The notes under the pieces are model-generated. The model did not search any database, was not told the origin of the DNA, and was given only the letters and a program-made list of their open reading frames with translations. The position numbers and the translations under genes are program-made. 64,000 bases of DNA from Neobacillus soli NBRC 102451 (GTDB lineage Bacteria > Bacillota > Bacilli > Bacillales > Cytobacillaceae), in contig NZ_BCVI01000029.1 of the NCBI RefSeq assembly GCF_001591665.1, positions 1 through 64,000 on the forward strand, written 5' to 3'. Shown in pieces: positions 16,937-25,379 of the stretch (its first letter is position 1; each line of letters starts with the position of its first letter).

Positions 16937-18463
16937 GTGCATTTTGATCAGGATCTCCAATCAATACAAGAAATGCGAGATGCCGTCAAGCGTGCGAAAG
17001 AGGCTCAATTGAAATACATGTCCTATTCACAGGAACAAGTAGATGAAATTGTTAAGCATGTGGCACAAGCCGCATTTGCAAAATCCCTTGAGCTAGCACA
17101 AATGGCGGTTGAAGAAACTGGCATGGGTATCGTGGAACATAAAAGGATTAAAAACGAAGTGGGTTCAATGGCAGTCTATGAATCAATTAAAAATGAAAAA
17201 ACAGTGGGAATTATAAGTGAGGACCGTGTTCATAAGATAACGGAAGTCGCGTATCCATATGGGGTGGTGGCTGGGATTATTCCAACGACCAATCCTACTT
17301 CCACAGCAATTTTTAAAGCATTGATTTCATTGAAAACAAGAAATGCCATCGTCGTCAGCCCGCACCCAAGGGCTGTAAAATGTACGGTTGAAGCCTTGAA
17401 AGTTTGCAACGAGGCCGCGGTTAAGGCGGGTGCACCTGAAGGGCTGATTGGCTGGATTTCCAAGCCTTCGATGGCCGCAACAAATGAATTAATGAAACAC
17501 CGCGACGTGAATGTCATTTTGGCAACGGGCGGCGGGGCATTAGTTCGCGCTGCTTATAGCTCTGGCAAACCTGCCTATGGCGTTGGACCAGGGAATGTCC
17601 CTTGCTATATTGAGAAAAGTGCCAATGTTTCTAAAGCTGCAGCAATGATTATCGATAGTAAGTCGTTTGATAATGGGACGATTTGTGCAACAGAGCAATC
17701 CTTGGTGGTTGATCGGAATATCCAGCAAATGCTGATCCGCGAGCTTAAAAATCAAGGCGCATATTTCTTGAATACGGAAGAGAAAGTCTTAGTAGAAAAA
17801 GTAATTGTTCTGTCACCAGGGCATTTAAATCCAGCAATCGTTGGTCAAAGTGCAGTGAAAATTGCCGAAATGGCGGGAGTTCAGGTGCCGGCTGATACAA
17901 GGGTGCTTATCGCTGAAGAGACACGAGTTGGTAAAGATGTACCATTTTCTATTGAAAAACTGTCACCACTCTTTGCCCTTTATACAGCTGAAAACTATGA
18001 AGAAGCAAAAGAATACTGTTTAAAGCTTCTGAATCTTGGCGGCAGGGGGCATAGCTTGTCCCTTCATACGAATGATGAGGCAGTCGCTAAGGAATTTGTT
18101 CTTGAAATGCCTGTCTCAAGAATAATGGTCAATACCCTTTCATCGATTGGTGCAGTTGGAGCAACAACAGGCTTAATGCCTTCCTTAACACTTGGCTGTG
18201 GTTCCTATGGCGGAAATATTACCTCAGATAATGTGTCCTCACGCCATCTGATTAACATTAAGAGAATGGCTTATGGAATCAAGGAAGTTACCATCCCAAA
18301 ACCATCATCTTCAACTTCAGTCAAAGAGGAAGCGGCAGGTAATCAGGATGTTGAAAATATTGTTGACCAAGTAATAAAACAAGTAGCACCAGCCGGTGAG
18401 GTTGACGCAAAGATGATTGCCGACATGGTAAATCAAGTAATCCAAAAATATCAAACCAACTAA
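16937..18463 (+). CDS. eutE: CoA-acylating acetaldehyde dehydrogenase EutE
   Basis: 508 residues. It converts acetaldehyde, NAD+ and CoA to acetyl-CoA. The catalytic Cys250 lies in FDNGTICATEQS, and GVGPGNVPCYIE is the usual cofactor-region motif. GTG start after AGAAGGAGTG. After the catalytic fold (to about residue 455) there is a Ser/Lys-rich linker and two amphipathic helices, DVENIVDQVIKQV and DAKMIADMVNQVIQKYQ. These look like C-terminal encapsulation peptides, whereas EutE signals usually sit at the N terminus. No alcohol dehydrogenase EutG accompanies it. Confidence 0.93.
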   Translation: MHFDQDLQSIQEMRDAVKRAKEAQLKYMSYSQEQVDEIVKHVAQAAFAKSLELAQMAVEETGMGIVEHKRIKNEVGSMAVYESIKNEKTVGIISEDRVHKITEVAYPYGVVAGIIPTTNPTSTAIFKALISLKTRNAIVVSPHPRAVKCTVEALKVCNEAAVKAGAPEGLIGWISKPSMAATNELMKHRDVNVILATGGGALVRAAYSSGKPAYGVGPGNVPCYIEKSANVSKAAAMIIDSKSFDNGTICATEQSLVVDRNIQQMLIRELKNQGAYFLNTEEKVLVEKVIVLSPGHLNPAIVGQSAVKIAEMAGVQVPADTRVLIAEETRVGKDVPFSIEKLSPLFALYTAENYEEAKEYCLKLLNLGGRGHSLSLHTNDEAVAKEFVLEMPVSRIMVNTLSSIGAVGATTGLMPSLTLGCGSYGGNITSDNVSSRHLINIKRMAYGIKEVTIPKPSSSTSVKEEAAGNQDVENIVDQVIKQVAPAGEVDAKMIADMVNQVIQKYQTN

Positions 18464-18479
18464 TTAGGAGGAATGTAAA

Positions 18480-18773
18480 ATGGCTAGAGAATTAACAGCA
18501 TTAGGAATGATTGAAACAAAAGGTTTAGTAGCATCGGTAGAAGCAGCTGACGCAATGGTAAAGGCAGCAAATGTCCATTTAGTTGGTAAAGTTCATGTAG
18601 GCGGCGGAATAGTGACTGTCCTTGTTCGCGGTGATGTAGGTGCCGTTAAAGCAGCTACTGAGGCAGGTGCTGCCGCTGCCGAACGAGTGGGAGAGCTTAT
18701 GAGTGTTCACGTCATTCCACGTCCACACAACGAATTAGAAAGTATTTTACCAAAGGTAGAAATCGAACTTTAA
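18480..18773 (+). CDS. eutM: Major hexameric shell protein EutM
   Basis: 97 residues, a canonical single-BMC hexamer protein. It begins [23 protein letters not shown] and ends [27 protein letters not shown]. EutM tiles the facets of the organelle and its central pore passes small metabolites. TAGGAGG lies 7-8 bases before the ATG, a strong site suited to a highly expressed shell component. Sits 16 bases after eutE. Confidence 0.96.
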   Translation: MARELTALGMIETKGLVASVEAADAMVKAANVHLVGKVHVGGGIVTVLVRGDVGAVKAATEAGAAAAERVGELMSVHVIPRPHNELESILPKVEIEL

Positions 18774-18803
18774 TTCTAGACTAATAGGTTAGGAGCATGA
18801 AAC

Positions 18804-19679
18804 ATGGATCAACAGGCCATCCAATCGATAGTGGAGGAAATTGTTTCACGGTTAACTGGAGCCTCCACGGGAAATCGTTCCATACCAATGGCTGTTTCTG
18901 CTCGGCATTGTCATTTAAGTAAAAGCGACCTAGAGGCCCTTTTCGGTGAGGGGTATGAGTTAACGAAAAAAGCGGATTTATCACAACCAGGTCAATTCGC
19001 GGCAAACGAATCTATTACGATTGTCGGACCAAGAGGGAGCATTGAAAAAGTGCGCATTCTTGGTCCTGCGCGTTCGATGACCCAAGTGGAGGTAAGTCAA
19101 ACCGATTCGGTCAAGCTCGGTGTAAAACCACCTTTACGAGAATCAGGTGATATTGAAGGGTCGGCACCCATCACACTCGTCGGACCGATTGGCAGCCTTT
19201 ATAAAAAAGAAGGACTAATCATTGCCCAGGCTCATATTCACATGGCACCCGATGATGCGCTCTCATTCGGTGTTGGGAATGGGGAGTATGTCAAAGTGGA
19301 AGTGGATGGCGCCCGGCCTGTAACCCTTGGGAAGGTTTTGATTCGTGTATCTCCTAGGTACAAGCTTGAAATGCATGTCGATACAGATGAGGCCAATGCC
19401 GGTTTTATTACCGGAAAAACAACCGGGAAACTTGTTAAATACGAGGAAAATAAATTAGCTGGGAATGCTGAATCCTTCGAAAGCTTTGTTGGAAATCCGA
19501 AGGAAATGGTACCACCGGCTCCTAAAAAAGTTTCGAATCTGAAAAAGAAAAAGCTGTTAACGCAACGAGATGTACAAGATTGCCAAGAAGAGCAAATTGT
19601 GGTTGATCCTTCAACAATTATTACCCCTTTAGCACGTGATACCGCACGGGAATTGGGGAAAAGCATCAGGATATTTTAA
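18804..19679 (+). CDS. pduL: Microcompartment phosphotransacylase PduL/EutD-type, with C-terminal extension
   Basis: 291 residues against about 210 for typical PduL. Converts acetyl-CoA and phosphate to acetyl phosphate and CoA inside the shell. The N terminus DQQAIQSIVEEIVSRLTGAS is an amphipathic encapsulation helix. Metal-ligand motifs are SARHCHLS (His35, His37) and AQAHIHMAPDD. The catalytic domain ends near residue 215. A Lys-rich linker follows (KKVSNLKKKKLLTQRDV), then a roughly 30-residue motif ITPLARDTARELGKSIRIF, a short module also seen appended to other BMC-associated proteins (from memory). Replaces the Pta-type EutD. Confidence 0.9.
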   Translation: MDQQAIQSIVEEIVSRLTGASTGNRSIPMAVSARHCHLSKSDLEALFGEGYELTKKADLSQPGQFAANESITIVGPRGSIEKVRILGPARSMTQVEVSQTDSVKLGVKPPLRESGDIEGSAPITLVGPIGSLYKKEGLIIAQAHIHMAPDDALSFGVGNGEYVKVEVDGARPVTLGKVLIRVSPRYKLEMHVDTDEANAGFITGKTTGKLVKYEENKLAGNAESFESFVGNPKEMVPPAPKKVSNLKKKKLLTQRDVQDCQEEQIVVDPSTIITPLARDTARELGKSIRIF

Positions 19680-19709
19680 TCATCGTAGTGAAAGAAAGAG
19701 GTGAAGAAC

Positions 19710-20117
19710 GTGTCTAGAGCAATAGGAATGATTGAAACAAGAGGACTAATTGGTTCCATCGTTGCGGCTGATGAGATGTTGAAGGCTGCTGATGTAACCT
19801 TAGTGAAGCAGGAAAAAGTTGATGCTGCCCTCGTTACCGTATTGATACAGGGAGATGTCAGCGCCGTTCAGGCCGCTGTAGAGATTGGTAAACTGGCTGC
19901 TGCAAGGGTAGGGGAGCTCGTTTCCGCCCATGTCATCCCACACCCGGATGAATCAATCAGGGATGTTTTATTAAAAAAGGATGAAAAAGTAAAAGAGTCC
20001 AGTAAGAAAAAGGAAATTCCCGCAGAAAATAAAACTTCTACTAAAAAGAAAATAGATACGTCCCAGGCAGCGAAAGATAAAGGAAAAGCAGAAAATATAT
20101 CTGATGAAGAAAAATAA
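19710..20117 (+). CDS. Second BMC shell protein with a long charged tail
   Basis: About 135 residues. One BMC domain (1-88, SRAIGMIETRGLIGSIVAADEMLKAAD ... ARVGELVSAHVIPHPDE) is related to EutM but diverged. A roughly 45-residue Lys/Glu/Ser-rich, apparently disordered tail follows. GTG 19710 is preferred over GTG 19701 because GAGGTG lies 6 bases upstream. EutK also carries a C-terminal extension, but a folded one, so this is not a clear EutK. The tail could face the lumen or cytosol and recruit cargo or polyphosphate/RNA (inference). Confidence 0.85.
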   Translation: MSRAIGMIETRGLIGSIVAADEMLKAADVTLVKQEKVDAALVTVLIQGDVSAVQAAVEIGKLAAARVGELVSAHVIPHPDESIRDVLLKKDEKVKESSKKKEIPAENKTSTKKKIDTSQAAKDKGKAENISDEEK

Positions 20118-20173
20118 TCTCGAATTCCACCTCTGGGGTATATAGATAAAGCAGACGGAACGGAGGATAAAAA

Positions 20174-21124
20174 ATGGCTTTTACACGCAGAAAAATAGCT
20201 GTCATTGGGGCAGGATTTACCGGTGCGACAGCTGCACTAATGCTTGCCCAAAAGGAACTTGGAGATGTTGTATTAGTTGACATCCCGTCACAGTCCAACC
20301 CCACTAAGGGGAAGGCTCTTGATATGCTGGAGGCAAGTCCAGTTCAAGGCTTTAATGCGAAAATAATCGGAACTTCCAACTATGAAGATATTAAAGATGC
20401 CGATTTGGTATTAATCACCGCTGGCCTGCCAAGAAAGCCGGGGATGAGCCGAGATGACTTAGTGGCAACAAATGAGAAGATTATTAAAGAAGTTTCTGAG
20501 CAAGTAAAAATTTACGCTCCCAATAGTTACATCATCGTTTTAAGTAATCCGGTTGATGCGATGACCTACGTTTGCTATAAGACAACTGGATTTCCGAAAA
20601 ACCGCATCATCGGCCAATCCGGTGTGTTAGACACAGCACGTTTCAATACATTTGTTGCGCAGGAATTGAATGTCTCGATTGAAGACATTTCTGGATTTGT
20701 CCTTGGCGGTCACGGCGATGATATGGTTCCATTAGTCCGCTATTCCTATGCAGGTGGCATCCCACTTGAAAAAATTCTTTCTCCTGAAAGAATCGAAGCA
20801 ATTGTGGAAAGAACCCGTAAAGGTGGCGGGGAAATCGTTAACTTGCTTGGACAAGGAAGCGCCTATTACGCCCCAGCGGCCTCCATGGTACAAATGGCAG
20901 AAGCCATCCTAAAGGATAAGAAACGTATTTTGCCATCAATCGCATATCTCGAGGGCGAATACGGTTATAGTGATATTTATCTAGGAGTGCCAACAATCTT
21001 AGGCGGAAACGGAATTGAAAGTGTCATCGAGATTCCATTAACGGAGGAAGAAAGGGCTTCACTGGATAAATCCGTTGAATCTGTTCAACAGGTGATGTCG
21101 ATTCTAGAAGCAGCAAAGGCTTAA
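20174..21124 (+). CDS. mdh: Malate dehydrogenase (LDH-like family)
   Basis: 316 residues. NAD-binding GAGFTGA at the N terminus, [16 protein letters not shown], substrate Arg region [13 protein letters not shown] and catalytic His180 in [15 protein letters not shown] follow Bacillus Mdh closely. It interconverts malate and oxaloacetate with NAD. It lies 56 bases after the tailed BMC gene without a terminator between, so it is probably co-transcribed with eut. The housekeeping mdh of Bacillus sits with citZ-icd, so this is likely a paralogue dedicated to NADH reoxidation or C4 supply during ethanolamine growth (inference). No encapsulation helix is apparent. Confidence 0.92.
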   Translation: MAFTRRKIAVIGAGFTGATAALMLAQKELGDVVLVDIPSQSNPTKGKALDMLEASPVQGFNAKIIGTSNYEDIKDADLVLITAGLPRKPGMSRDDLVATNEKIIKEVSEQVKIYAPNSYIIVLSNPVDAMTYVCYKTTGFPKNRIIGQSGVLDTARFNTFVAQELNVSIEDISGFVLGGHGDDMVPLVRYSYAGGIPLEKILSPERIEAIVERTRKGGGEIVNLLGQGSAYYAPAASMVQMAEAILKDKKRILPSIAYLEGEYGYSDIYLGVPTILGGNGIESVIEIPLTEEERASLDKSVESVQQVMSILEAAKA

Positions 21125-21176
21125 AAACCAATGCCAGTAGTTTCGAATGATGTTTGAATTTAACGAGGAAAAGTTT

Positions 21177-21216
21177 TAAAGGGGGTCTACTTTTAAAAAG
21201 TGGGCCTTTTAATTAT
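21177..21216 (+). terminator. Probable terminator of the eut unit
   Basis: Imperfect stem AAAGG...CTACTTTT with AAAAGTGGGCCTTT, ending in TTTTAATT. It lies about 55 bases after the mdh stop. Confidence 0.5.
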
Positions 21217-21475
21217 GGACTTTTAATTCAGCTAAGAAGGTTACTTCGAATGGTGTAACTGCTTGATTCGCGTAAATTACTTTTCTAAATTGCGACAATA
21301 ATAGCCATTTCTAGAGTTTTACGGTCTTCGCTGGTCGATAAAAAAACAGTCCATTTTCACAAAGCTGTAACAGGTTAAATAAAATATTGGAAAAAATAGG
21401 TGATAATAAAAGTATAAACAAACTTTAAAACAGGGAGGGATGAAGGGGTGAATACCTATTAAGAGGAGGGGGAAA
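21217..21475 (+). other. Intergenic region upstream of glgC
   Basis: No supported gene. AT-rich, with GGGAGG and AAGGGG Shine-Dalgarno-like tracts at 21432-21446 that precede only micro-frames of 3-4 codons. The glgC promoter presumably lies near 21390-21420, but no confident -35/-10 pair was found. Confidence 0.4.
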
Positions 21476-22669
21476 ATGAAACAAAGAAAATGGATTGCAA
21501 TGCTTTTAGCTGGTGGAAAAGGGACAAGATTAAACCTGCTTACCAACACGATTGTCAAACCGGCAGTGCCGTTTGGAGGCAAATACCGGATTATTGATTT
21601 TGCTTTAAGTAATTGTAAAAATTCGGGAATCGACACAGTCGGCATTTTAACGCAATATCGCCCTTATATTTTGCATGCTCATCTTAGAAATTGCAGCTAT
21701 TGGAATCAGCCTGCTAGTTTTGGCGGTTTAACCATTCTTCCGCCCTATCAGCGCGATGATTCAGGGGTAGAGTGGTATGAAGGCACCTCGCATGCCGTCT
21801 TTCAAAATATTGAATTCATTGAGCAGCATCACCCTGACTTTGTATTGATTCTCTCTGCCGATCAAGTCTATAAAATGAATTATACGCTAATGCTTGAGCA
21901 GCATATTGAAACAAAGGCGGATTGTACAATTGCTGCTGTTAAAGTTCCATGGGAAGAGGCACATCGATTTGGTCTAATAAAGAGGGACAAATTCTCCTCA
22001 AAAATTATTGATTTTGAAGAAAAGCCAACAAATCCGACCTCGAATCTTGCTTCCATGGGAATTTATATTTTTAATTGGTCTATTTTGAAGGACTACCTCA
22101 TTCGAGAGGAGGAAAAGGAATTTACGGAGCGGGATTTTGGCAAGAATATTATCCCTTCGATGCTGAGAGATGGATTGCAATTGTGTGTGTACGAATTCAA
22201 CAACTATTGGAAGGATGTCGGGACCGTCCATAGTTACTGGGAGGCAAACCTGGACCTTTTAAAAAGTGAAAACAATATTTTCCTTCTAGATCCTGAGTGG
22301 GAAATCCATACGGTCGAAAATAACGAGCCTCCTTTCTATTTAGATGAAGGGGCAAAGGTGCAGCAAAGCTTAGTAAGCGAAGGCTGTGAAATTTACGGTA
22401 CGATCGAAAAATCCGTTTTATTTCATGGCGTGAAGATAGGAAAGGGGGCACGTATTAAAAACGCAGTCATCTTACCCCATGCGATTGTGGAAGAGAATGT
22501 GTGGATTGAAAATGCAGTGGTTGGAAGCCAATCGGTAATTAAGAATGGTGTGATTATTGTCTCAAAGAACCCCGAAGTGCATTTAATGGTTGTTGGAAAT
22601 CATGAAATCGTTGATCCAATGATTAAAGAGAAACCATCTAAAAACAATGTCATATCTGTCCAGTCATAG
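21476..22669 (+). CDS. glgC: Glucose-1-phosphate adenylyltransferase GlgC-like
   Basis: 397 residues. An N-terminal nucleotidyltransferase domain (LLAGGKGTRL, KPAVPFGGKYRIIDF, LSADQVYKMNY, FEEKP) and a C-terminal left-handed beta-helix (about residues 290-375, hexapeptide-like IENAVVGSQSVIKNG). It makes ADP-glucose from ATP and glucose-1-phosphate for glycogen synthesis. In Bacillus glgC lies in a glgBCDAP operon; here it stands alone with no glgD or glgA following, so it may be an isolated paralogue. AAGAGGAGGGGG precedes the ATG. Confidence 0.88.
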   Translation: MKQRKWIAMLLAGGKGTRLNLLTNTIVKPAVPFGGKYRIIDFALSNCKNSGIDTVGILTQYRPYILHAHLRNCSYWNQPASFGGLTILPPYQRDDSGVEWYEGTSHAVFQNIEFIEQHHPDFVLILSADQVYKMNYTLMLEQHIETKADCTIAAVKVPWEEAHRFGLIKRDKFSSKIIDFEEKPTNPTSNLASMGIYIFNWSILKDYLIREEEKEFTERDFGKNIIPSMLRDGLQLCVYEFNNYWKDVGTVHSYWEANLDLLKSENNIFLLDPEWEIHTVENNEPPFYLDEGAKVQQSLVSEGCEIYGTIEKSVLFHGVKIGKGARIKNAVILPHAIVEENVWIENAVVGSQSVIKNGVIIVSKNPEVHLMVVGNHEIVDPMIKEKPSKNNVISVQS

Positions 22670-22946
22670 TTGGGCAAATTCCCTTTCGTAAAAACTGTCC
22701 AAGTTCCATTTTAACGGGATTCAGGACAAACTTTAAATATCGTTTCCTAGTAGAGAAGTGGAGTCTTTCCAGCGAAGGGCTCTTTTTATTTATACCACTC
22801 AAATCACCACTAAATGTTATTCCCATACCCTAAGTTGTTTTCCTTTTAACAAAATGTTGCGTGTAGGCAAAAAATATTTACAAATACAAGAAACCATGTT
22901 ACGATACTTGCATATTTATAATCTGAGCGAACTATATTACTTAAAA

Positions 22947-22966
22947 AGTTGCACTAAGGAAAATAA
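22947..22966. promoter_or_regulatory. MntR-like operator upstream of mntH
   Basis: AGTTGCACTAAGGAAAATAA resembles the MntR box (about TTTGCCTTAAGGAAAC). It sits about 40-55 bases before the transporter start, downstream of a TATAAT at 22917-22922, as expected for Mn-dependent repression. Confidence 0.5.
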
Positions 22967-23001
22967 TTTAACTTTGTCCATCTTTTAAGGAGGGGATAAT
23001 T

Positions 23002-24366
23002 ATGGGGACTCAAACTCAAACCAAAGATGTAAGAGAAGAGCAAGGCTGGTTAAAACAAAGCTCAAATAGTAGTTTAGAAGAGGTAAATAACACAGTGAGT
23101 GTTCCGTCTAAAGGGGGATTCTGGCGAAAGCTTTTGGCCTTTGCCGGTCCTGGTTCCTTGGTAGCGGTTGGATATGTGGATCCAGGAAACTGGGCGACAT
23201 CGATTGCCGGTGGGGCACGTTTTGGTTACACCCTGCTGATTGTCATTCTCCTTTCGAATCTAATCGCCATGCTGCTCCAAGCATTGGCATCCAAACTTGG
23301 TATCGTAACTGGAAGGGATCTTGCACAAGCAACTAGGGATGCAACGGGAAAGAAAACAGGCTTTTTTCTCTGGATATTAACGGAACTTGCTATTATTGCC
23401 ACCGATTTAGCTGAGGTTATCGGTTCTGCAATAGCGTTAAATTTATTATTTGGTATACCTTTATTATTAGGAATAACCATTACCACCTTGGATGTGCTGC
23501 TCCTGCTTTACTTGCAAAAGAAAAGCTTTCGGATTATTGAATCAATTGTCATAGTGTTAATGGTTACTATTTTTGTCGTATTTGCTTTTGAAGTCATCGT
23601 GTCAAAACCTGAAATCTCGGCATTGTTTAATGGATTTGTTCCGAAAATGGAAATCGTTACAAATCCAAGCATGCTCTTCATATCACTGGGGATTTTAGGA
23701 GCAACGGTCATGCCGCATAATTTATATTTGCATTCGTCTATCGTGCAAACAAGACAGTACAAAAGAACGGTTGAAGGAAAAAGAGAGGCACTAAAATTTT
23801 CATTAATTGATTCGACATTCTCTTTAACAGGTGCATTTCTTATTAATTCGGCTATCTTAATTCTTGGAGCGGCTGCCTTTTATGGAACAAATTTAAATGT
23901 ATCTGAAATTGAAGCAGCCTATGCCCTGTTAAGTCCAACCTTAGGTGTAGGGATCGCAAGTACATTATTTGCGGTTGCCTTACTCGCCTCTGGCCAAAAT
24001 GCAACGATTACTGGAACGATAAGTGGTCAAATCGTCATGGAAGGTTTTATTCATTTACGAATTTCACCGTGGCTTCGCCGCTTAATTACCCGTTTATTAG
24101 CAGTCATTCCTGCCTTTATTGTAACTTGGATTGGCGGCTCTAAAGGAACAGGTGAACTTCTGTTGTGGAGTCAAGTGGTTTTAAGCCTGGCGCTCCCATT
24201 TGCGGTTATCCCGTTAGTCTTATTTACAAGTGATAAAAAGAAAATGGGTGAATTCGCAAATTCGCTGCCAGTAAAAATATTGGCATGGGTATGTACCGTG
24301 GTTATTGTCCTATTGAATGTATTCTTAATCGGTTATATTGTTGTTACGGGGCAAGAATTAGGATAA
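23002..24366 (+). CDS. mntH: Nramp-family divalent metal (Mn2+) transporter MntH
   Basis: 454 residues, about 11 membrane helices. The Nramp signatures GYVDPGNWATSIAGG (helix 1 metal site) and MPHNLYLHSSIVQTR (helix 6, with the A/M-P-H-N metal site) are present. It is a proton-coupled Mn2+/Fe2+ importer in the cytoplasmic membrane. A hydrophilic N terminus of about 45 residues precedes helix 1. AAGGAGGGG lies 8 bases before the ATG. A MntR-like box upstream supports Mn control. A strong terminator follows. Confidence 0.93.
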   Translation: MGTQTQTKDVREEQGWLKQSSNSSLEEVNNTVSVPSKGGFWRKLLAFAGPGSLVAVGYVDPGNWATSIAGGARFGYTLLIVILLSNLIAMLLQALASKLGIVTGRDLAQATRDATGKKTGFFLWILTELAIIATDLAEVIGSAIALNLLFGIPLLLGITITTLDVLLLLYLQKKSFRIIESIVIVLMVTIFVVFAFEVIVSKPEISALFNGFVPKMEIVTNPSMLFISLGILGATVMPHNLYLHSSIVQTRQYKRTVEGKREALKFSLIDSTFSLTGAFLINSAILILGAAAFYGTNLNVSEIEAAYALLSPTLGVGIASTLFAVALLASGQNATITGTISGQIVMEGFIHLRISPWLRRLITRLLAVIPAFIVTWIGGSKGTGELLLWSQVVLSLALPFAVIPLVLFTSDKKKMGEFANSLPVKILAWVCTVVIVLLNVFLIGYIVVTGQELG

Positions 24367-24376
24367 ATAGAAGAAA

Positions 24377-24411
24377 GATCGTCCGCGCATGGAAAGCGGG
24401 CGGTCTTTTTT
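24377..24411 (+). terminator. Terminator of mntH
   Basis: GATCGTCCGC (24377-24386) pairs with GCGGGCGGTC (24396-24405), followed by T6-7. Confidence 0.85.
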
Positions 24412-24514
24412 CATATGCAGTGCCTGACACCAACAAAGAAATTTGTTCAAAGAATATTCTTTCTATTTCAAAAATGGTAAACTAGTGAAAATATCTTTAA
24501 AAGTGAGGTCCAAA

Positions 24515-25306
24515 ATGATTAAAGCGATTTTTTTTGATTTAGATGATACTCTGCTATGGGACCAGAAAAGTATTAAGGAAGCCTTTGTTGCTACGTGTAA
24601 AGCTGCCGAAGACCGGTATGGGGTCGATGCTGACCAACTGGAAGAAGCTGTTCGTGAGGCAGCGAGAAATCTATACGCATCCTATGAGTTTTATCCGTTT
24701 ACCCAAATGATTGGTATCAATCCATTTGAGGGATTATGGGGTAATTTTTTAGATGTGCATGTTGATTTTATAAAAATGAAAGAAATGGCCCCTGCCTATC
24801 GAAAAGAAGCCTGGTCGGCAGGTCTGAAAACAATGGGCGTGGATGACCCAGACTTTGGCGATGAATTGGCGGAACGTTTCCCGCAGGAACGCAGGAATGC
24901 GCAGTTTGTGTACGAAGAAACGTTTCAAACACTTGATGGGTTAAAAGGAAACTATCAGCTTCTGCTTTTAACAAACGGGTCCCCAGACTTGCAAAATACA
25001 AAACTAGCAATAACTCCAGAGCTTGTCCCTTATTTTGACCAGATTGTTATTTCGGGCGATTTTGGTAGTGGCAAGCCAGACCCAGCGATTTTTGAACATG
25101 CCTTGTCACTCCTGTCTGTAGGGAAGGATGAGGTCCTCATGGTGGGGGATAACCTGATGACAGATATTCTTGGCGCTAATCGAGCCGGAATCAAAACGGT
25201 TTGGATTAATCGTCATGACAAAAAGAGAAATGAAGTGATTCCAACCTATGAAATTCAGCAGTTGGGGGAGCTTTATGCTATCTTAGAAGAGTTAAAGTTA
25301 AATTAG
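24515..25306 (+). CDS. HAD-superfamily hydrolase, YsaA-like phosphatase
   Basis: About 263 residues. HAD motif I is [12 protein letters not shown] (nucleophile and acid/base Asp), motif [11 protein letters not shown], and motif [15 protein letters not shown]. The helical cap (about residues 20-110) is that of subfamily I. The substrate is not determinable; B. subtilis YsaA, which it resembles, is annotated as a phosphoserine phosphatase-like enzyme. The frame extends to 24443, but GTGAGG 8 bases before ATG 24515 and the family N terminus ([11 protein letters not shown]) fix the start. Confidence 0.8.
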   Translation: MIKAIFFDLDDTLLWDQKSIKEAFVATCKAAEDRYGVDADQLEEAVREAARNLYASYEFYPFTQMIGINPFEGLWGNFLDVHVDFIKMKEMAPAYRKEAWSAGLKTMGVDDPDFGDELAERFPQERRNAQFVYEETFQTLDGLKGNYQLLLLTNGSPDLQNTKLAITPELVPYFDQIVISGDFGSGKPDPAIFEHALSLLSVGKDEVLMVGDNLMTDILGANRAGIKTVWINRHDKKRNEVIPTYEIQQLGELYAILEELKLN

Positions 25307-25316
25307 AAAAGAGTAC

Positions 25317-25355
25317 AAAACGCCCTAAAAATATATATTTAGAGGCGTTTTTTTG
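25317..25355. terminator. Bidirectional terminator
   Basis: AAAACGCC...TAAA pairs with TTTA..GGCGTTTT around an AT-rich loop. T-run on the plus strand, A-run on the other side. It sits between convergent genes. Confidence 0.75.
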
Positions 25356-25379
25356 TTTCCCGACAAATTCATTAAATAC

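Noticed and set aside
22758-22988. 76-residue frame upstream of mntH
   Set aside because: No ribosome site; it covers the promoter and the MntR-like box.
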